From DASSCW01 sp036556325 (GTDB taxonomy: Bacteria; Chloroflexota; Limnocylindria; QHBO01): a stretch of 13,057 bases of DNA. The first letter of the stretch is position 1, and every line of letters starts with the position of its first letter. The DNA is taken from the NCBI GenBank assembly GCA_036556325.1, contig DATBJR010000137.1, forward strand, positions 1 through 13,057, written 5' to 3'. The notes beneath the pieces were generated by a model that saw only the letters and a program-made list of their open reading frames with translations, had not been told where the DNA came from and searched no databases. The position numbers and the translations under genes are program-made. This document shows, piece after piece, positions 1 through 7,947 of the stretch.

Positions 1-96
1 CACGAGGCGGAGGCGCGCCTGATCGGCGGCACCGCCGGCGTGCGCAGCGCCAGCCCGGCGGCCGCGGTCCATGGCGAGGTGCCGGATGTCGGCTAG
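1..96 (+). CDS. C-terminal tail of an unidentified upstream gene (partial)
   Basis: Frame 1 is open from the window edge to a TAG at 94-96 and gives the last 31 residues of a protein, ending in ...GEVPDVG. Nearly every codon ends in G or C, as in the clear genes downstream, which supports real coding. The stop lies inside the start region of the next gene, so the two are probably co-transcribed and the operon begins outside the window. The tail is Ala/Gly rich and has no motif I recognise. In mycobacteria the gene before pgsA1 encodes a HIT-family protein, but nothing visible here confirms that identity. Confidence 0.6.
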   Translation, partial: HEAEARLIGGTAGVRSASPAAAVHGEVPDVG

Positions 97-775
97 CCAG
101 TCACGCGCCCATGACCTGCGGCGAGGCGACTCGCTGCTGTCGGCGCGTGCCAAGGAGGCCGGGCGCGCGCTGCTGGCGCCGGTCGTGCGCCTGGCGATGG
201 CGCTCCATCTGACGCCGAACACCATCACGGTCATCGGCTTCGTCATCGTGGCGGGCGCCGCCGTCCTGGTCGGGACGGGCAACCTGCTGGCCGGGGCCAT
301 CATCCTCACCGCCGGCTCGCTGCTGGATGCGGTCGACGGCGCGCTCGCGCGGGCCACCGGCGCCGGCAGCTCGTTCGGCAGCTTCCTGGACTCGACCCTC
401 GACCGCGCAGCCGAGGCGGTGCTGTACGGCGGCATCGTGGCCTACTTCCTGGGCAGCAGCAGCGCTCCCACGGCGCCCGTGCTGCTGACGCTGGTCGCCC
501 TGGGCGGCTCCTTCATGGTGAGCTACACCCGCGCCCGGGCGGAGGGCATCGGCCTGACCGCCTCCGTCGGGCTGGCACCGCGCATGGAGCGGCTGGTGCT
601 GACCTTCGCGGGCATCGGCCTTGCGGGACTGGGATTCGCATTCGCACTCATCGCGGCGCTGGGCATCGTGGCGGTCCTCTCGGTGGCCACCACCGTCCAG
701 CGCATCTGGCACGTCCATCGGCTCAGCTCGGCAGGTCCGGCTGTGGCAACCAACGCAACGACAAGGGAGAAGTGA
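86..775 (+). CDS. pgsA: CDP-alcohol phosphatidyltransferase, likely phosphatidylinositol phosphate synthase
   Basis: A 229-residue polytopic inner-membrane enzyme. The CDP-alcohol phosphotransferase signature DGxxAR-x8-G-xxx-D-xxx-D is complete: D81 and D84-G85, A88-R89, G98, D102 and D106 (LDAVDGALAR ... GSFLDSTLD). These aspartates bind metal and CDP-diacylglycerol in the family. Hydrophobic segments follow from about residue 46 to the C-terminus. The next gene makes inositol-1-phosphate, so the likely reaction is CDP-diacylglycerol plus inositol-1-phosphate giving phosphatidylinositol phosphate, as for mycobacterial PgsA1; the family alone would also allow phosphatidylglycerophosphate synthase. 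I chose the ATG at 86 because GAGG at 76-79 sits 6 nt upstream; an in-frame ATG at 71 would add five residues but has no ribosome binding site. The start overlaps the previous gene's stop by 11 nt, and the TGA overlaps the ino1 GTG. Confidence 0.88.
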   Translation: MSASQSRAHDLRRGDSLLSARAKEAGRALLAPVVRLAMALHLTPNTITVIGFVIVAGAAVLVGTGNLLAGAIILTAGSLLDAVDGALARATGAGSSFGSFLDSTLDRAAEAVLYGGIVAYFLGSSSAPTAPVLLTLVALGGSFMVSYTRARAEGIGLTASVGLAPRMERLVLTFAGIGLAGLGFAFALIAALGIVAVLSVATTVQRIWHVHRLSSAGPAVATNATTREK

Positions 776-1995
776 GCAGGGTGGCTGACACCAACGGCAA
801 GAGCGCAACCAACGGCAAGCACGGCACGGACGGCAAGATTCGGGTCGCCATCGTGGGGGTGGGCAACTGCGCCTCGAGCCTGGTCCAGGGCCGGTACTAC
901 TACGCCGACGCCAAGGAGACCGACTTCGTCCCCGGCCTGATGCACGTGAACCTGGGCGGCTACCACATCCGCGACATCGAGTTCGTGGCGGCCTTCGACG
1001 TGGACAAGGAGAAGGTCGGCAAGGACCTGTCGCAGGCGATCTTCTCCGGCCAGAACAACACCTACCAGTTCGCCGACGTGCCGAACACCGGCGTCACCGT
1101 CGAGCGCGGCATGACGCATGACGGCCTGGGCAAGTACCTCAGTGAGATCATCGAGAAGGCCCCCGGACCCACGGCCGACGTGGTCGGCATCCTCAAGGAG
1201 CGCAAGGTCGACGTGATGGTCTCCTACCTGCCGGTGGGCAGCGAGGAGGCCACCAAGTGGTACGTCGAGCAGGCCCTGCAGGCCGGCGTGGCCTTCGTGA
1301 ACGCCATCCCGGTCTTCATTGGCCGCGAGCCGTACTGGCAGCGGCGCTTCGCCGAGCGGGGGCTGCCGATCATCGGCGACGACATCAAGTCGCAGGTCGG
1401 CGCCACCATCACCCACCGCGTGCTGACCCGGCTGTTCATGGACCGCGGTGTCCGGATCGACCGCACCTACCAGCTCAACTTCGGGGGCAACACCGACTTC
1501 CTGAACATGCTGGAGCGGGAGCGCCTGGAGTCGAAGAAGATCAGCAAGACCAACGCCGTGACCTCCATGCTCGACTACGAGATCGGCGACGACGACGTCC
1601 ACGTCGGCCCGTCCGACTACGTGCCGTGGCTGAAGGACCGCAAGTGGTGCCACATCCGGATGGAGGGCACCACCTACGGCGACGTGCCGCTGAACCTGGA
1701 GCTGAAGCTGGAGGTCTGGGACTCGCCGAACTCGGCCGGCGTCATCACCGACGCCATCCGTTGCGCGAAGCTCGGCCTCGACCGCGGCCTGGCGGGCACG
1801 CTGGTCGCACCCTCGAGCTACTTCATGAAGTCGCCGCCGATCCAGATCCACGACGACGTGGCCTACAACCGGGTGGAGGCCTTCATCCGCGGGGAGGACA
1901 ACGAGACGCTCGACGGCTCGCAGGCACCGGCCAAGCGCAAGCTCCGCAAGCTGGCCGAGGCCCACACCACCAAGACGGCTGCGAGCGTCGGCTGA
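772..1995 (+). CDS. ino1: Inositol-3-phosphate synthase (bacterial type)
   Basis: A 407-residue cytosolic NAD-dependent enzyme converting glucose-6-phosphate to myo-inositol phosphate, the head-group precursor for the transferase just upstream. Family landmarks are all visible: the Rossmann loop VGVGNCASS (residues 28-36), IKSQVGATITHR (205-216), LNFGGNTDFLNM (235-246), K255/K256 and K259, DSPNSAG (317-323) and the lysine of FMKSPP (K353). It is a little longer than the usual 360-370 residues because of an N-terminal tail with imperfect TNGK repeats and a basic C-terminal tail. The start is GTG at 772, which overlaps the previous TGA (GTGA); GGGAG at 764-768 lies only 3 nt before it. A GTG at 781 is an alternative that would drop three residues. 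Within this operon the product is probably channelled to phosphatidylinositol synthesis. Confidence 0.95.
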   Translation: MSRVADTNGKSATNGKHGTDGKIRVAIVGVGNCASSLVQGRYYYADAKETDFVPGLMHVNLGGYHIRDIEFVAAFDVDKEKVGKDLSQAIFSGQNNTYQFADVPNTGVTVERGMTHDGLGKYLSEIIEKAPGPTADVVGILKERKVDVMVSYLPVGSEEATKWYVEQALQAGVAFVNAIPVFIGREPYWQRRFAERGLPIIGDDIKSQVGATITHRVLTRLFMDRGVRIDRTYQLNFGGNTDFLNMLERERLESKKISKTNAVTSMLDYEIGDDDVHVGPSDYVPWLKDRKWCHIRMEGTTYGDVPLNLELKLEVWDSPNSAGVITDAIRCAKLGLDRGLAGTLVAPSSYFMKSPPIQIHDDVAYNRVEAFIRGEDNETLDGSQAPAKRKLRKLAEAHTTKTAASVG

Positions 1996-1999
1996 GCCG

Positions 2000-3025
2000 A
2001 TGCCGGCCAGCAGCCCGGCGAGCGGCACCACTGGCCTGACGGCCACGGTGCGAGGCGGCGGCGCGGCGGCGCCCGGCGAGCGGACGCGTGAGCGGCTTGC
2101 CTTCTGGGCCTACCGCGCCGGCGAGACGGCCATGGGTGCGCTGCCGCGTGGCCTGGTCCTGCCGGTGTCCGCCGCCGCCGGCAACGCCGCCTACGACCTG
2201 GCGGGCGACAAGGGCGACGTCGTCCGCGACAACCTGGCGCACGTCATGGGCCTGCCCGCCGACGACGCGCGGGTGGCGCGCGCGGCCAGGCGCGCGTTCC
2301 GCAACTACGCGCGCTACCTGGCCGACGTCATGCGCCTGGCGAGCGAGGAGCCCCAGGATGTCGGTGCGCTGGTCGACATCGCCAACATCGAGATCCTGTG
2401 GGAAGCGCAGGCCGACCGGAAGGGGGTGCTGCTGTGCACGGTGCACGTCGGCGGCATGGACCTGATCGCGCCGGCGCTCAAGGTCTATGACCAGGCGCTG
2501 CACGTGGTGGCCGACGACACGACCTACGGCCGACTCTACGACCATCTCAAGCAGGTGCGCGCCAGGCACGGCCTGACGCTCATCGGCTGGCGCAACCTGC
2601 GCGCCCTGATCAAGGCGCTGCGCGCCGGCGAGAACCTGGTCCTGTTCTGTGACGGTGGCTACCGGGCGGGTGACGTGCCGGTCGAGTTCATGGGCGAGGC
2701 GACGACGTTCCCCGCCGGTCCGGCCACGCTGTCGGCGCGGTCGGGTGCGCCGATGCTGCCCGTGGCCTGCCAGCGTACCCGTGGCGACAGGTTCACCGCG
2801 CGCGGCTTGCCACTCATCCGTGCCGCCAGCGACGAGCCGGCGGAGATCTTCCGCGCCACGCAGCAGCTGGCCGATGAGCTCGCCACGGTCATCGCCGGCG
2901 ACCCCGGGCAGTGGTACATGTTCCGTCCGATCTGGCCGCAGACCGACGCCGCCCGGACGCGGGCCCGCGTCGCGCTCGACCGGGCGCGCCGCGGCGAGGA
3001 CTGGACCCGCCCGGACAGCGCCTGA
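2000..3025 (+). CDS. LPLAT/HtrB-family acyltransferase, first of two
   Basis: A 341-residue membrane-associated acyltransferase of the lysophospholipid/lipid A (HtrB, PatA) superfamily. The catalytic HX4D motif is H149-VGGM-D154, and a second conserved block is DGGYRAGDVPVEF (from D218) followed by FPAGPATLSARSG; the C-terminal region has the DPGQWYMFRPIWP element typical of the family. The N-terminal 40 residues are Ala/Gly rich and probably not part of the fold. The gene starts 4 nt after ino1 and ends 3 nt before a second acyltransferase. In mycobacteria the gene between pgsA1 and pimA is patA, which acylates mannose of PIM1/PIM2. This copy is the more divergent of the two here, with GGMD where GNWD/GNFE is usual, so its acceptor may differ. 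No good Shine-Dalgarno is seen before 2000; translational coupling is likely. Confidence 0.85.
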   Translation: MPASSPASGTTGLTATVRGGGAAAPGERTRERLAFWAYRAGETAMGALPRGLVLPVSAAAGNAAYDLAGDKGDVVRDNLAHVMGLPADDARVARAARRAFRNYARYLADVMRLASEEPQDVGALVDIANIEILWEAQADRKGVLLCTVHVGGMDLIAPALKVYDQALHVVADDTTYGRLYDHLKQVRARHGLTLIGWRNLRALIKALRAGENLVLFCDGGYRAGDVPVEFMGEATTFPAGPATLSARSGAPMLPVACQRTRGDRFTARGLPLIRAASDEPAEIFRATQQLADELATVIAGDPGQWYMFRPIWPQTDAARTRARVALDRARRGEDWTRPDSA

Positions 3026-3028
3026 CGG

Positions 3029-3946
3029 ATGCGCGGACGCCTGGTGCGCATCGGCCTGCGGCTGGCCGATCTCGTCGCCCGCTCCCTGCCGGTCGGCGTG
3101 GCCTACGGGGTTGCCGATCTGGCGGGACGTGCCTGGTACCGATTGGCCCCGGATCGCCGCGCGCTCGTGACGGACACGATGCGCCGGATCGCGGTGGCCA
3201 CCGGTCGCCCCGCCTCCGGTGGTGCGCTGCGCCGGATGGTCAAGGATGCGTTCATTGGCCACGCCCGCTACTGGCTCGAGTTTCTCCGCGCCCCGCACTA
3301 CACCGATCGCGCGCTGGCGCACATCCTTCACGTCGACGAGTGGGAGCGCTGGGAGCCGCTGCTGCGCGATGGAGCGGTGGTGGCGGTCCCGCACCTGGGC
3401 AACTTCGAGCCATACGGCCACTTCGTCGCCGCCGCCGGGCTGCGCGGCGTGGCGCCCGTCGAGGAGACGGAGCCACCGGAGCTGTTCGAATTTCTCATGG
3501 CCCGCCGGGCGAGCGGCCAGGGCGTGGAGATCGTCCCGCTGCGGCACGCCTTCCGGCCGATGCTCGCCGCGCTGCGGCGCAACGACTTCGTGGCCCTGGT
3601 GGCGGACCGCGACCTGTCCGGCGACGGCGTGCCGGTCACGATGTTCGGCCATCCCACCACCCTGCCCGCCGGCCCGGCGACCCTGGCGCTGCGCACCGGC
3701 AAGCCGCTGCTCATGGCCCGCGTCCTGCGCACGGCGCCCGAGCGGTTCCAGGTTCGGGCCGAGCTGGTGGAGGCGCCGCGAACTGGCCAGGCAGAGGCCG
3801 ACGTGGTCGGCCTGACCACGGCGCTGGCGGCGAGCTTCGAACGGGCCATCGGCGAGGCGCCGGAGCAATGGTGGGCGGCGTTCCAGCCCTTCTGGACCGA
3901 CCAGCGCCAGCGCGCGGCCGAGCCGGCCAGGCCGGAAGCCGACTGA
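3029..3946 (+). CDS. PatA-like LPLAT acyltransferase, second of two
   Basis: A 305-residue acyltransferase of the same superfamily as its upstream neighbour and closer to mycobacterial PatA. The catalytic HX4E motif is H122-LGNF-E127, followed by the substrate-site blocks ADRDLSGDGVPVTMFG (from A192) and LPAGPATLALRTG; the C-terminus has PEQWWAAFQPFW. It probably transfers an acyl chain from acyl-CoA or acyl carrier protein to a phosphatidylinositol glycoside at the inner face of the membrane. It starts 3 nt after the first acyltransferase, and its TGA shares one base with the ATG of the PHP gene (TGATG). Two different acyltransferases in one operon would fit two acylation positions on the lipid, as in diacylated PIMs; that pairing is inference. 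A lipid A role is unlikely because no lipid A gene is nearby. Confidence 0.87.
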   Translation: MRGRLVRIGLRLADLVARSLPVGVAYGVADLAGRAWYRLAPDRRALVTDTMRRIAVATGRPASGGALRRMVKDAFIGHARYWLEFLRAPHYTDRALAHILHVDEWERWEPLLRDGAVVAVPHLGNFEPYGHFVAAAGLRGVAPVEETEPPELFEFLMARRASGQGVEIVPLRHAFRPMLAALRRNDFVALVADRDLSGDGVPVTMFGHPTTLPAGPATLALRTGKPLLMARVLRTAPERFQVRAELVEAPRTGQAEADVVGLTTALAASFERAIGEAPEQWWAAFQPFWTDQRQRAAEPARPEAD

Positions 3947-4689
3947 TGACGCGCAACGGCGGCACGCGCGGCAAGGCGGACATGCACCTGCACACGCTCT
4001 ACTCGGACGGGGTGCACGGGGTCCAGGCGCTGCTGGATCACGTCGAGCGCAGGACGGACCTGGACCTGATCGCGATCACCGATCACGAGCGGCTGGACGG
4101 CGCCCTCCGCGCCCGCGAGCTGCACGCCGCGGGCGACTACTCGTTCGAGCTGGTGGTGGGCGAGGAGGTCACCACCCGACGCGGGCATGTGCTGGCGCTG
4201 TTCATCAAGAAGCAGATCCCCGCTCTGCGGCCGCTGCCCGAGACGCTCGAGCGGATCCACGACCAGGGCGGCCTGGCGATTGCCGCCCACCCGATGGCGC
4301 CGCTCACCCCCAGCCTTGGGCGACGCAGCCTGCTCGCCCTCCACGCCGATCCCGACCCACGGCACCACCTGGACGCCATCGAGGTCATGAATCCCAGCGC
4401 CGCAGGTCGAGCGCGGCGCCGCCCACGGCGGGAGCTGAACGAGCGGGTGCTGCAGCTGGCCGCGGTGGGCAACTCGGATGCCCACGTCCTGGAGCACGTC
4501 GCCACTGGCTGGACCTGGTTCGCGGGGACATCGGCCGAGGACTACCGGCGGGCCATCGAGGCGCGGACGACCGAGGCCGCCGGCGAGCACTGGAGCCATT
4601 GGCACAACGTGACCGTGTACGGCCGTCAGCTGGTCGCCAAGGGCCGGCACCTGCGGCATACTCTCCGTCCCACAGGAGAGTGGCGATGA
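3946..4689 (+). CDS. PHP-domain metal-dependent phosphoesterase
   Basis: A 247-residue soluble protein with a full PHP domain: DMHLHT (D12, H14, H16), SDG (20-22), ITDHE (D46, H47), GEE (E73), AAHP (H115) and GNSDAH (D178, H180). These residues form the multinuclear metal site used by histidinol phosphatase, nucleotide bisphosphate phosphatase and related enzymes. The ATG at 3946 overlaps the previous stop (TGATG) and the TGA at 4687-4689 overlaps the pimA-like start (ATGA). An open frame runs upstream to 2911, but that part is antiparallel noise within the acyltransferase genes. The position between phosphatidylinositol phosphate synthase and PimA suggests it may remove the phosphate from phosphatidylinositol phosphate, a step whose enzyme I do not know to be established in mycobacteria. 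That role is inference; a nucleotide or sugar phosphate substrate is also possible. Confidence 0.88.
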   Translation: MTRNGGTRGKADMHLHTLYSDGVHGVQALLDHVERRTDLDLIAITDHERLDGALRARELHAAGDYSFELVVGEEVTTRRGHVLALFIKKQIPALRPLPETLERIHDQGGLAIAAHPMAPLTPSLGRRSLLALHADPDPRHHLDAIEVMNPSAAGRARRRPRRELNERVLQLAAVGNSDAHVLEHVATGWTWFAGTSAEDYRRAIEARTTEAAGEHWSHWHNVTVYGRQLVAKGRHLRHTLRPTGEWR

Positions 4690-5888
4690 CGCGAGCCAAC
4701 GTCGCCGAGCAGCGTGGTGCCGCCAAGGTATCGGTCCAGACGCCCGCACCCGTGCGCGGCCCGCTCAAGGTCGGCATCGTCACCCCGTACGGCTACCCGC
4801 ACCCCGGCGGCGTGAACGAGCACGTTCGCCACCAGTACGACGCCATGCGGGCGCTGGGCCACGACGTCTGGATCATCACCAGCAAGTACGGCAAGGAGCG
4901 GACGACCGAGGGCCACGTCATCCGCCTGGGCACCGGCTACGCCTTCCCCGCCAACGGCAGCATGGGCCGTGTGACGCTGAGCTGGCGCTTCAAGGAGCGC
5001 GCTCGCGACCTGCTGGCCGAGCACCGGTTCGACGTGCTCCACTTCCATGAGCCGCTGGTGCCGTTCCTGTCCCCCACCGTGCTGGACCAGTCGGACACCG
5101 TGAACGTCGCCACCTTCCACGCCTTCGGCGGCTTCTCACCGTCGTACTGGGTCGGCAAGTTCTTCGCGCATCGGCTGGTCGAGAAGCTCGACGGCCGCAT
5201 CGCGGTCAGCGGCGCCGCGCGTCACTTCATCAGCCGCTACTTCCCCGGCGAGTACACGATCATCCCCAACGGGGTGGAGATCGACCGCTATGCCGATGCC
5301 GAGCCGTTCGAGGAGCTGCGCGACGGCACCATCAACATCCTCTTCGTCGGCCGGTTCGAGGAGCGCAAGGGCCTCATCCACCTCCTGAAGGCGTATCACC
5401 GCTTGCGGAAGCGCAGGGTCGACGCACGGCTGCTCGTGATCGGTGCGGGGCCCAAGGCACGCGAGTATCGGCGCTACGTCGGCCTGCGCCAGATCCGCGA
5501 CGTTGAGTTCCTGGGCCGGGTCAGCGACGAGGACAAGGCGCGCTACTTCGCCAGCGCCGACATCTTCTGCGCGCCCGCCACCGGCCAGGAGAGCTTCGGG
5601 ATCGTGCTGCTGGAGGCGATGGCCGCCGGCGTGCCGATCGTGGCCAGCGACATCCACGGCTACAAGCGGGTCCTCCAGCGCGGCGTCCAGGGGCTGCTGG
5701 TGGAGCCGCGCAGCTACCGCGCCCTGGCCGCCGCCCTCTACGCGCTGTCCAACGACGCCGAGCTGCGGCACCGGATGGGCGAGGCGGGACGCGAGCGGGC
5801 CCCGGAGTACAGCTGGGACCGCGTCACGGAACGGGTCGTCGACTTCTACCACGAGGTCCGGGAGCGGAAGCTCGCCCCCCGCGGCTAG
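4686..5888 (+). CDS. pimA: GT4 glycosyltransferase, PimA-like phosphatidylinositol mannosyltransferase
   Basis: A 400-residue GT-B fold glycosyltransferase of family GT4. The N-terminal glycine loop is PYGYPHPGGVNEH (34-46), with H145 in TFHAFGG at the position of the PimA histidine; IIPNGV (192-197) and FVGRFEERKG (220-229, with R223 and K228 for the nucleotide diphosphate) are present, and the EX7E motif is E302 to E310 in GQESFGIVLLEAMAAG. Mycobacterial PimA uses GDP-mannose to mannosylate PI at the cytoplasmic membrane face. The ATG at 4686 overlaps the PHP stop (ATGA) and has AGGAG at 4674-4678, 7 nt upstream. The first 25 residues are an extra tail compared with PimA. The operon context makes PI the probable acceptor; donor sugar is not decided by the sequence. 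It is the last gene of the operon and stops 8 nt from the convergent acetyltransferase. Confidence 0.85.
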   Translation: MTRANVAEQRGAAKVSVQTPAPVRGPLKVGIVTPYGYPHPGGVNEHVRHQYDAMRALGHDVWIITSKYGKERTTEGHVIRLGTGYAFPANGSMGRVTLSWRFKERARDLLAEHRFDVLHFHEPLVPFLSPTVLDQSDTVNVATFHAFGGFSPSYWVGKFFAHRLVEKLDGRIAVSGAARHFISRYFPGEYTIIPNGVEIDRYADAEPFEELRDGTINILFVGRFEERKGLIHLLKAYHRLRKRRVDARLLVIGAGPKAREYRRYVGLRQIRDVEFLGRVSDEDKARYFASADIFCAPATGQESFGIVLLEAMAAGVPIVASDIHGYKRVLQRGVQGLLVEPRSYRALAAALYALSNDAELRHRMGEAGRERAPEYSWDRVTERVVDFYHEVRERKLAPRG

Positions 5889-5896
5889 GTGCCGCC

Positions 5897-6934
5897 TCAG
5901 TCGATGAGCGGCCTCCGGAAGTTCATTCCCCGGCGATGCACCACGAAGCCGTTCGCCTCGTACACGCTGAGCGCGCCGGTCGGATTCTCCGCATCCACGC
6001 CCAGCGCCGCGCTGCTCATCCCGGCGTCGCGCAGCGCGCGCAGCGATTGGGCCACGAGGGCGCGCGCCAGCCCGCGCCGGCGCCACGGCCGCCGCACGCT
6101 GACCCCGGCCAGCTCCCCCCGCCGCTCGCCGGACTGCTCGTTGAAGGCGGTCATGATCCGGTTCATCACCACGCCGGCCACCTGGTCACCGTCCCACGCG
6201 ACGCGCCACAGCTCCGGTCGGAAGTCGGGTCCCGAGAAGAAGAGCTCGAACCCAACCTCGCCTTCGGGTTGCGCGCCCCAGTGATCGCGGAACGCCTCCT
6301 GGTCGGCGCTCCAGATCGCGCGGTAATCCTCCGGCTCCACTGGACGGACCTCGAGGCCGTCGGGCATGGGCAGGTCCGCGATGTCCTGGAGGTCCGGACG
6401 CAGCATCTCGAAGAACCAGCGCACCGCCGTGAACCCCTCCGACTCGAGCAGCCGCACGCGGGGCACCGCCGTCTCCCGCGCTCCACTCTCCAGCCGCCGC
6501 TCGCGGCTCGCTCCACCCGCTTCTGTCGCGGCCTCCTGCCGAGCCAGCTCCCGCTGATGGCGAACGTTGTGCCGCAGGACGGCGCGGCCGATGCCGCGGT
6601 GGCGCCAGTCGGGGTCGACCTCGCCACCAACGGTGTAGTCCCGCCCGCCGTCGTTGTCGTCGACCGCCCGCGCCTGGCCATAGGCCACCACCTGCCCGTC
6701 GACCTCGCCGATCACGATGTCGCGCTCGGGATCGAAGCCCCACGGGTTGGCGAACCAGCGCTCCCAGTCCTCGACGGACTCGATCTCGTCGATCTCGTCC
6801 ACCACGGCCGCCCGGGCGTGCATCTCGGCCAGCTGAGGCAGGTCATCGGGCAGGCGCAGCCGCCGGAAGCGCAGGCCGGGGATGGCCGGCGCCTCCGCGG
6901 TCAGCTGCGCGAGCTCCGCATCGGTCTCGATCAT
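5897..6934 (-). CDS. Tandem-domain GNAT N-acetyltransferase, copy 1 (operon-distal)
   Basis: A 345-residue cytosolic protein with two GNAT folds in tandem. The acetyl-CoA loops are RHRGIG (111-116) and RRRGLA (285-290). The second domain opens with EAFRDHWG (213-220) and ends with AENPTGALSVYEANGF, the usual last GNAT strand-helix. It has an extra charged Glu/Arg/Gly-rich stretch at about 132-156 that its two sister proteins lack or replace. Its ATG overlaps the stop of copy 2 (ATGA) and has GGAGG (6942-6946 on the plus strand) 7 nt before it, so translation is both coupled and independently primed. The layout resembles mycothiol synthase MshD, but MshD identity is not shown. The acceptor is unknown; antibiotics, polyamines and peptide amines are all possible. 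It ends 8 nt from the end of the pimA-like gene. Confidence 0.85.
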   Translation of the reverse strand: MIETDAELAQLTAEAPAIPGLRFRRLRLPDDLPQLAEMHARAAVVDEIDEIESVEDWERWFANPWGFDPERDIVIGEVDGQVVAYGQARAVDDNDGGRDYTVGGEVDPDWRHRGIGRAVLRHNVRHQRELARQEAATEAGGASRERRLESGARETAVPRVRLLESEGFTAVRWFFEMLRPDLQDIADLPMPDGLEVRPVEPEDYRAIWSADQEAFRDHWGAQPEGEVGFELFFSGPDFRPELWRVAWDGDQVAGVVMNRIMTAFNEQSGERRGELAGVSVRRPWRRRGLARALVAQSLRALRDAGMSSAALGVDAENPTGALSVYEANGFVVHRRGMNFRRPLID

Positions 6935-7947
6935 GCGTCCGCCTCCAGCGGCTTGCGGTACGCCGCCGAGCGGATCTCGACCTCGAAGCCGGTGCCGGTG
7001 TAGAGGCCCAGCGCACCGGTCGGGTTGTCGGCGTCCACGCCCAGCCCGGCGCTGGTCATGCCACGGTCGCGCAGCGCCTGGAGCGAGCGCAGGACGATGG
7101 CCCGGCCCACGCCGCGTCGGCGCCACCGCCGTCGCACGAAGACCGACTGCAGCCAGCCCCGCTTGCGGTTGAAGGCGGCGTTCTCGACCTCGTTGATCTC
7201 GTTCACCACGCCACCCGCGATCTCGTCACCGTCCCAGGCCACGACCAGCAGGTCGCGGTCGAACTTCGGGTCGTGCAACCAGCGCTGGAAGCTCTCGTCG
7301 GAACCGTCGAAGCCGCCCCAGTGATCGCGGAACGCCTCCATGTCCGCGTCCCACATCTGCTTCAGCTGATCCTCGCCCACCGGCCGGAACTCCAGGCCGT
7401 CGGGCAGCAGCGGCTGGTCGATCTCGTCCATCGACGGCCGGACCATGTCGAAGAAGAACCGCGCCTGCTCGAAGCCGAAGCGCTCCAGCAACGCGATCTT
7501 GGCCACCTCGGAGCTCATGGCCCAGGCGCCCAGCATCGGCCGCCGGTCAGCGGACGGGTAGGTCTCCCAGAGCCGATGGGCGTGGGCCTCCAGCTGTCGC
7601 TGCAGCCAGGTGCCGATACCCCGCCGCCGCCACTCGGGATCCACGATGCCGCCCATCCGGAACTCGCGCAGCCCGTCCGTGGTGTCCACCCACTCGCTGT
7701 CGGCGGTCGCCACCAGCCTGCCGTCGAGCTCGACGAGGAACAGGTCGCGCGCCGGATCGAACTTGTCGTTCGCCTGCGAGAACCACGCCTCCAGCTCCGC
7801 CGTATCCGTCCGCCACGGCACGCCATCGGCCGTGTTGGAACGGTTCCAGAGCTCCACCATGGCCGGCGCATCGCCAGGCCGATAGGTGCGCAACCCCAGG
7901 TTGTCGATCGGCGGGGCGGTCGAGACCGCCCCAACATCGGCTCTCAA
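6931..7947 (-). CDS. Tandem-domain GNAT N-acetyltransferase, copy 2
   Basis: A 338-residue paralogue of the genes on either side, with two GNAT domains. Acetyl-CoA loops are RRRGIG (107-112) and RRRGVG (276-281), EAFRDHWGG is at 204-212, and the ending VDADNPTGALGLYTGTGF is the conserved C-terminal GNAT element. The start is TTG at 7947: it overlaps the previous stop as TTGA and is preceded by GGAGGTGAT (7951-7959 on the plus strand), a near-perfect Shine-Dalgarno; no ATG or GTG exists nearby in frame before the conserved domain. Both domains keep their cofactor loops, so either could be active. The stop overlaps the ATG of copy 1. The acceptor cannot be named. Confidence 0.86.
   Translation of the reverse strand: MRADVGAVSTAPPIDNLGLRTYRPGDAPAMVELWNRSNTADGVPWRTDTAELEAWFSQANDKFDPARDLFLVELDGRLVATADSEWVDTTDGLREFRMGGIVDPEWRRRGIGTWLQRQLEAHAHRLWETYPSADRRPMLGAWAMSSEVAKIALLERFGFEQARFFFDMVRPSMDEIDQPLLPDGLEFRPVGEDQLKQMWDADMEAFRDHWGGFDGSDESFQRWLHDPKFDRDLLVVAWDGDEIAGGVVNEINEVENAAFNRKRGWLQSVFVRRRWRRRGVGRAIVLRSLQALRDRGMTSAGLGVDADNPTGALGLYTGTGFEVEIRSAAYRKPLEADA

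Noticed and set aside
1883..3868. A 661-codon antisense open frame
   Set aside because: It is a frame shadow caused by high GC content, with no motif and opposite to well-supported acyltransferase genes.
2911..3945. Long open frame joined upstream of the PHP domain
   Set aside because: It lies inside the second acyltransferase gene in another frame, its composition is Arg/Pro/Gly-rich, and the PHP domain has its own ATG overlapping the previous stop.
2000..3946. Lipid A late acyltransferases (LpxL/HtrB)
   Set aside because: The superfamily is the same, but neighbours are PI synthesis and PimA-like genes and there is no lipid A gene.
5881..5895. GCGGC/GCCGC hairpin between the convergent operons as a bidirectional terminator
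   Set aside because: Only five pairs, overlapping the pimA-like stop codon, with no T run on either strand.
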